NCBI GenBank assembly: GCA_029960885.1
Contig: JASBVV010000045.1
Location: forward strand, 1-55,963
Direction: 5' to 3'
Origin: Kyrpidia sp.
GTDB lineage: Bacteria; Bacillota; Bacilli; Kyrpidiales; Kyrpidiaceae
DNA: 55,963 nucleotides
Shown: one piece after another, positions 52,356 to 55,963 of the stretch
Position numbering within the stretch: position 1 is the first letter of the stretch
Layout: the number at the start of each line of letters is the position of its first letter
The notes under the pieces: generated by a model
Database searches by the model: none
What the model was told of the DNA's origin: nothing
What the model saw: the letters and a program-made list of their open reading frames with translations, nothing else
Translations under genes and position numbers: made by a program

Positions 52356-52642
52356 CGCAAACCCAGAGCATCGAGGAACGTTTGTTCACCATTCGTTACA
52401 AGGCGGACGACAAGTCCCATTTGATCATCAAAGACCATGAGGTGTGCGCCCGGTGCGAGCACAAGGACTGCAATTATTTTTGTCCGGCGGACGTGTACCT
52501 TTGGCACGATGAGGAAAAAATGACGTCTGTCGCGTACGAAAATTGCATTGAGTGCGGGACGTGCCGGTTGGCGTGTCCGGATTTTAACATTGAGTGGCTG
52601 TATCCGACCGGTGGATATGGCATCACATACAAATACGGTTGA
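52352..52642 (+). CDS. fixX: ferredoxin-like protein FixX
   Basis: This is an iron-sulfur subunit that contacts FixC. The 96-residue protein has the typical FixX cysteine pattern: CARCEHKDCNYFCP and CIECGTCRLACP, the second being a [4Fe-4S] motif and the first a partly divergent cluster site. ATG 52352 overlaps the fixC stop as ATGA, so the subunits are probably made together. It completes fixABCX. No nitrogenase genes are in the window. Confidence 0.93.
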   Translation: MTQTQSIEERLFTIRYKADDKSHLIIKDHEVCARCEHKDCNYFCPADVYLWHDEEKMTSVAYENCIECGTCRLACPDFNIEWLYPTGGYGITYKYG

Positions 52643-52843
52643 TCTCGGTTTCAGGATTCGGAAAAGGGACAGGAGTGTTTCACAACCGGGGACCTGACTC
52701 AGAATCGCTCATGCCGGCAGAATCGTCTCCAGTTCCAGACTGACACGGACGCACCGCCGTGTCGGTGCTCAGAGACGGATGCGAATCCTTCATGGCCCCA
52801 CAATAGGTTGGGAAGGTCAAGAAAAGGGATGTCCATCCGCATG

Positions 52844-52874
52844 GACCGCGGCACTTGCCGGCGGTCAATTTTTT
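52844..52874 (+). terminator. probable terminator of the fixABCX transcript
   Basis: The stem GACCGC-GGC with GCC-(G)-GCGGTC around an ACTT loop, one bulged G, is followed by AATTTTTT. It lies 202 nt after the fixX stop. Confidence 0.75.
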
Positions 52875-53182
52875 GATTCTCTTGTCAAGAAATCCGTTTC
52901 CAGGAGCAATTGTCTTTTTTTCTGTGTTTCCGGCGGTCGATTTCCGGAATAATGCGGGATGCGGGAGAGCGGAATCACATCGTGGCGATGTGTGAATCGC
53001 CAAGGGGAGCGGGAATCCTAAAAAGAGATGTCGTTAACGGCGGTGATCCAGGCTCTGGACCGCGGATCATCCGGGGACACCTGTGCGAAGGCGTCACTGC
53101 TGACGGAGCCTGTGGGCCGCCGACAACCGGAGCGCGATGGCACGGGATGCATTCCCCGCCGCCGGGTAAGACAGTGATTCGG

Positions 53183-53212
53183 TTGCCCAATATCGTCAAA
53201 TTTGCCCATACT
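53183..53212 (+). promoter_or_regulatory. weak candidate promoter for the gerAB-like gene
   Basis: TTGCCC, an 18-nt spacer and CATACT precede the gene by about 50 nt. A forespore sigma-G type -10 (CATACTG) is also readable, but no good sigma-G -35 was found at the right distance. Confidence 0.3.
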
Positions 53213-53264
53213 GGCATACAACTTTGTCAGATGGCCGGAAAGCGCCCATGTCTGAGAGGAACCC

Positions 53265-54347
53265 ATGATCGTTCAACTTTCTCGAATACAGTCTATTTCT
53301 CTATGGGTGTGGCTTGTCCTGGGTACGGGGATCCTCACCCTTCCGTTCGCTGTCGGGCAGTTCGTGGCCCGCGACGGCTGGATCGTTGCGCTGCTGTTCG
53401 GCGTTGCAAGTCTGTTTGTGGCCGGGATTGTCGCTTTGTTTGTCCGGAGTTTCCCTGGTCAATCCCTCGTCGAGGGATGTTTTGCTGCCTTGGGTCCTGT
53501 TGTTGGACGAGTCGCCGGCTTGTGGGTGCTTGTTTGGATATTTTTAAAAGAGTGCATGATCCTGCGGGAAATGAGTGAGTTTGTCCACACCACGGTGTTT
53601 TCGACCACGCCGATGTTCGTCATCGCGGCGGTCTTCATGGTCCCGGTCGCCTATTCCACCTATCTGGGTCTGGAGGTGGTGGGAAGAATGGCCGAGATCA
53701 TCACTCCCATCGGCATCGGTGTGTCGACGCTTTTGTACTTCCTTGCCCTGCAATATGCCGATCCGGCCGCTCTGCTGCCGGTCCTGGCCGACGGTTGGAA
53801 TCCGGTTCTGCGGGGAGTGGTGACACCGTGGACCTATGCTTGGGAGTTTGTCGTCATTCTTCAAATTCAGGAAGCGGCTCAACAACAGCGACTGGTCAAG
53901 GACGTACTGACCGCCATCTTGATCTTGACGTTGGCCGGCGTGGTGGCAGAGCTCACGATCACGCTCACCCTTGGACCCAGCGCAACATACTCCGCGTATC
54001 CAATCCTTGAGGTGGTGCGGACAATCCGGCTCGGCGGTTTCCTCGAACGTCTGGATTCCCTTTATGTCATGGGAGTCATCACGACCATCTACCTCAAGAT
54101 GTCCTTGTTTCATTATAGTTTGACGACAGGGATTCGTCAGTGGTTCCGTCTGAGCCACTACCGGCCCACTGTGTTCAGTGCGGCAGCGGCTGTGTTGTCC
54201 GGCAGTCTGTTTTTTGTACATAACAACGCCATGTTACAGGACTATATCATGAACACGGCCTGGGGTTATTTTGCGTTTACAGGTGCTATCATTCCGATAC
54301 TCGCTGTGGTGGTGCATCGCCTGCGACGGCGGAACCGCCTCACCTGA
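53265..54347 (+). CDS. orphan GerAB-family spore germination permease
   Basis: This is an APC-superfamily membrane protein of the GerAB/GerKB class, the nutrient-sensing subunit of germinant receptors. The 360-residue protein has ten predicted hydrophobic segments. It begins with the family pattern LSRIQSISLWVWLVLGTGILTLP and contains a helix-breaking YSTYLGLEVVGRMAEI segment. ATG 53265 has a moderate GAGAGGA. The GerAA and GerAC partners normally in the same operon are absent on both sides. It may be an accessory subunit, or a transporter that has changed role. The flanking genes concern redox and aromatic metabolism. Confidence 0.85.
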   Translation: MIVQLSRIQSISLWVWLVLGTGILTLPFAVGQFVARDGWIVALLFGVASLFVAGIVALFVRSFPGQSLVEGCFAALGPVVGRVAGLWVLVWIFLKECMILREMSEFVHTTVFSTTPMFVIAAVFMVPVAYSTYLGLEVVGRMAEIITPIGIGVSTLLYFLALQYADPAALLPVLADGWNPVLRGVVTPWTYAWEFVVILQIQEAAQQQRLVKDVLTAILILTLAGVVAELTITLTLGPSATYSAYPILEVVRTIRLGGFLERLDSLYVMGVITTIYLKMSLFHYSLTTGIRQWFRLSHYRPTVFSAAAAVLSGSLFFVHNNAMLQDYIMNTAWGYFAFTGAIIPILAVVVHRLRRRNRLT

Positions 54348-54428
54348 GCATCAGTGTCAGACCGACCGGCACCAAGTTCGCAAACCGGCGGGACTGACTT
54401 GACGAACAGCAATAATTCTCAAAGGAGA

Positions 54429-54458
54429 TTGACATGATCCATCGTCTCGTGCTATTCT
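54429..54458 (+). promoter_or_regulatory. candidate promoter for the catechol dioxygenase operon
   Basis: TTGACA, an 18-nt spacer and TATTCT precede the dioxygenase by 54 nt. A small inverted repeat AACAA-N8-TTGTT at 54462-54479 lies at the expected start site and could be an operator. Confidence 0.55.
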
Positions 54459-54511
54459 TAAAACAAGCAAGCGATTGTTAAAAATCCTGGCTATGTGGAG
54501 GGGGATTTCGA

Positions 54512-55420
54512 ATGGGTATCATGCGACTTGGCCGGGTCGAAGCGCGGGTTCTCGACTTGGAGAAGAGCATCGACTATTACACCAATGTCATCGGGTTGCA
54601 GCTCATGGCCCGGGAAAACGGACGGGCATATCTCAAGGCCTGGGACGAGGAAGACCATCACAGCTTGATCCTCATTGAGGCGGACCATCCCGGGCTTGTC
54701 CACATGGCCTTCAAAGTTCGGTATGAACACGAATTGGATGAATATGAAAAGGCGCTGGAACGGTACGGCGTCCGGGTGAACCGAGTGTCCAAGGGAACGA
54801 GGCTTGCGGAGGGACAAGCGATTCGCTTCGAGCTTCCCACGGGTCATCTCGTGGAGCTGTATCACGAGATCGAGCGGGTTGGGAACGGGTTGAAACTGAA
54901 TCCGGATCCTTATCCGGAAAATCTGAAAGGCATTGCCCCTCCGGCATTGGATCATGTCCTCATCACCGGAGAAGACGTGCAAGGGGCGACGAATCTGTTA
55001 ATGAACGTGTTTGATTTTCACATGAGTGAACGGGTTGTGACTCTTGACGGCGAGCAATTGCTGGCGGTGTGGCTTTTCCGGACCAATACCCCCCACGATA
55101 TCGCGATCATCAAGGGACCGAACGGCAAACTGCATCACTTCGCGTTCAATCTCGGCGGCTGGAACGATATTTTGCGAGCGGCCGATTGTTTGGCGAAAAA
55201 CAATGTGGCCTTTGATGTGACTCCAACCCGGCACGGAATTACGCGGGGGACGACCGTCTATTTCTTCGATCCTTCAGGCAATCGAAACGAGGTCTTCAGC
55301 GGCGGTTACATTCCCTGTGAAGATTTTACGCCTGTCACTTGGACGGAAGATCAATTGGCGAAAGGAATTTTCTATCATCTGCGCGAACTGAACGAGCGGT
55401 TCACCGCCGCATTGACTTGA
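54512..55420 (+). CDS. catechol 2,3-dioxygenase (extradiol)
   Basis: This Fe(II) extradiol enzyme opens catechol or alkylcatechols to 2-hydroxymuconic semialdehyde. The 302-residue protein has two vicinal-oxygen-chelate halves. Iron ligands align with those of XylE by a constant offset of five: His148 (ALDHVLI), His209 (LHHFAF) and Glu260 (GNRNEVF). The C-terminal motif GNRNEVFSGGY is the extradiol signature. ATG 54512 has GTGGAGGGGGA upstream. A ferredoxin and a Rieske oxygenase gene follow, so this begins a meta-cleavage or ring-hydroxylation cluster. Substrate range is not predictable here. Confidence 0.93.
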   Translation: MGIMRLGRVEARVLDLEKSIDYYTNVIGLQLMARENGRAYLKAWDEEDHHSLILIEADHPGLVHMAFKVRYEHELDEYEKALERYGVRVNRVSKGTRLAEGQAIRFELPTGHLVELYHEIERVGNGLKLNPDPYPENLKGIAPPALDHVLITGEDVQGATNLLMNVFDFHMSERVVTLDGEQLLAVWLFRTNTPHDIAIIKGPNGKLHHFAFNLGGWNDILRAADCLAKNNVAFDVTPTRHGITRGTTVYFFDPSGNRNEVFSGGYIPCEDFTPVTWTEDQLAKGIFYHLRELNERFTAALT

Positions 55421-55475
55421 TCGGGGACCTGCATGGGCCGATCGGGAAATATCCTAAGAGAGGAGCGGCCGGGCG

Positions 55476-55805
55476 ATGGCTCGTGTCTATCGGGTTTGGG
55501 TCGACGGGGAGGAACGTGTATTCGCCTGCGGCCCCGATCAAGATCTGTTGGCTGCGGCCGTCGTCCAGGGCGTTCGCAGCATCAAGCGCGGATGTCGGGG
55601 TGGCGGATGCGGGATGTGCAAAGTGCGGGTGGTCGATGGAACCTATGACCTCGGCAAGTCATCGGTTGCAGTCCTGCCGCCTGCGGAGCGGGAACAAGGA
55701 TATGTCTTGGCGTGTAAAACGATCCCAACATCCGATTTGAACATTCGCGTCACAAAAAACAACTTGCGGAGGAGGGACGGAGATGGCGGGAACAGTGACT
55801 CATAA
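55476..55805 (+). CDS. plant-type [2Fe-2S] ferredoxin
   Basis: The 109-residue protein has the chloroplast-type cluster motif CRGGGCGMC with a fourth cysteine in YVLACKT. In catabolic operons such ferredoxins either feed a ring-hydroxylating oxygenase or reactivate catechol 2,3-dioxygenase by re-reducing its iron (XylT). The position between both kinds of enzyme allows either role. ATG 55476 follows AAGAGAGGAG. The last 23 nt overlap the start of the next gene in another frame, indicating translational coupling. Confidence 0.92.
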   Translation: MARVYRVWVDGEERVFACGPDQDLLAAAVVQGVRSIKRGCRGGGCGMCKVRVVDGTYDLGKSSVAVLPPAEREQGYVLACKTIPTSDLNIRVTKNNLRRRDGDGGNSDS

Positions 55806-55963
55806 TTATGCCGATTTGATTCGGGATGACGCTGTTCACACATCACTCTACACAGATCCAGGCGTTTTCGAGGATGAACTGCAAAAGATTTGGTATCGCG
55901 GATGGGTGTATATCGGTCATGAAAGCGAGATTGCCCATCCTGGAGACTATTGTACCAAACAAT
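55783..55963 (+). CDS. Rieske ring-hydroxylating oxygenase alpha subunit, N-terminal part
   Basis: The gene is truncated by the window end after 60 residues. The visible part reads VHTSLYTDPGVFEDELQKIW and RGWVYIGHESEI, the lead-in found in Rieske oxygenase large subunits just before the Rieske domain. The cluster ligands and the catalytic iron site lie beyond the edge. ATG 55783 has GGAGGAGGGACGG upstream and lies inside the ferredoxin gene. It would hydroxylate an aromatic acid or hydrocarbon, supplying a diol to the dioxygenase upstream. Confidence 0.85.
   Translation, partial: MAGTVTHNYADLIRDDAVHTSLYTDPGVFEDELQKIWYRGWVYIGHESEIAHPGDYCTKQ

Larger units (their letters stand above)
52643..53264. 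other. 622-nt interval without a recognisable gene
   Basis: Open frames here are short or are shadows of gerAB and have no family resemblance. The interval holds hairpins at about 52738-52761 (GACACGG...CCGTGTC) and 52830-52845 (GTCCAT-N4-ATGGAC), a terminator at 52844-52874, and a candidate promoter near 53183. The first 200 nt could be a long 3' untranslated region of fixX or a small RNA. The remaining 390 nt show nothing definite. Confidence 0.6.

Noticed and set aside
52910-53578. 222-codon frame across the gap and the start of gerAB
   Set aside because: The second half is an out-of-frame shadow of gerAB and the first half has no resemblance to any protein known to me.
54348-54411. Inverted repeat after the gerAB-like gene as a terminator
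   Set aside because: GTCAG...CTGAC with an inner CCGG pair has a large loop and no T tract.
54434-54481. 15-codon peptide frame (start ATG 54434) with an AAAGGAGA site upstream of the dioxygenase
   Set aside because: It overlaps the proposed -35 and -10 boxes, so it would not be on the main transcript; no attenuator structure follows.

Overview
The window reads as a chromosomal segment of a GC-rich, endospore-forming Firmicute. The evidence is a SpoVM gene, a GerAB-type germination permease, a FapR-controlled fatty-acid operon, frequent GTG/TTG starts behind strong purine-rich ribosome binding sites, and a gene order that follows the Bacillus subtilis yloB-to-ylqH region. The GC content, the gene order and the metabolic genes at the right end suggest Alicyclobacillaceae, with Kyrpidia as a plausible genus. 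That placement is inference from recall, not a search.

Layout. 1-16 kb: the end of a P-type cation ATPase, dapF, yloC, remA, gmk, rpoZ, coaBC, priA, def, fmt, rsmB, rlmN, prpC, prkC, rsgA, rpe and the 26-codon spoVM. This is a dense co-directional series, and many stops overlap the next start by 4 nt. A 16-bp bidirectional terminator separates it from the divergent rpmB. 16-20.3 kb: yloU, fakA, recG. 20.3-24.6 kb: rsmD, coaD, ylbK, ylbL, ylbN, rpmF, a block that lies elsewhere in B. subtilis, preceded by a small minus-strand membrane-protein gene. 24.6-30.4 kb: a FapR operator and promoter, then fapR-plsX-fabD-fabG-acpP-fabF-rnc. 30.4-31.3 kb: a minus-strand secreted protein of unknown function. 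31.3-46.7 kb: smc, ftsY, ylxM, ffh, rpsP, rimM, trmD, rplS, lepB, rbgA, rnhB, a class B penicillin-binding protein, a FliK-like and FlhB-like pair, yraN and a YneF-like protein. Together these cover chromosome segregation, protein targeting, translation, ribosome maturation and envelope growth.

46.9-56 kb is accessory and reads as less GC-rich by eye. It opens with a minus-strand gene in which an eight-helix ZIP metal transporter is fused to a multicopper oxidase; this is the most striking object in the window. Divergent from it is a fixABCX cassette (electron-bifurcating-type ETF, quinone oxidoreductase and ferredoxin-like protein), with a 27/35-nt inverted repeat over its promoter. Then come a 620-nt gap with a terminator, an orphan gerAB-like permease, and the start of an aromatic-degradation cluster: catechol 2,3-dioxygenase, a plant-type [2Fe-2S] ferredoxin and a truncated Rieske oxygenase alpha subunit.

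No tRNA, rRNA, insertion sequence, CRISPR array or prophage was recognised. Promoters, terminators and operators were found by eye.
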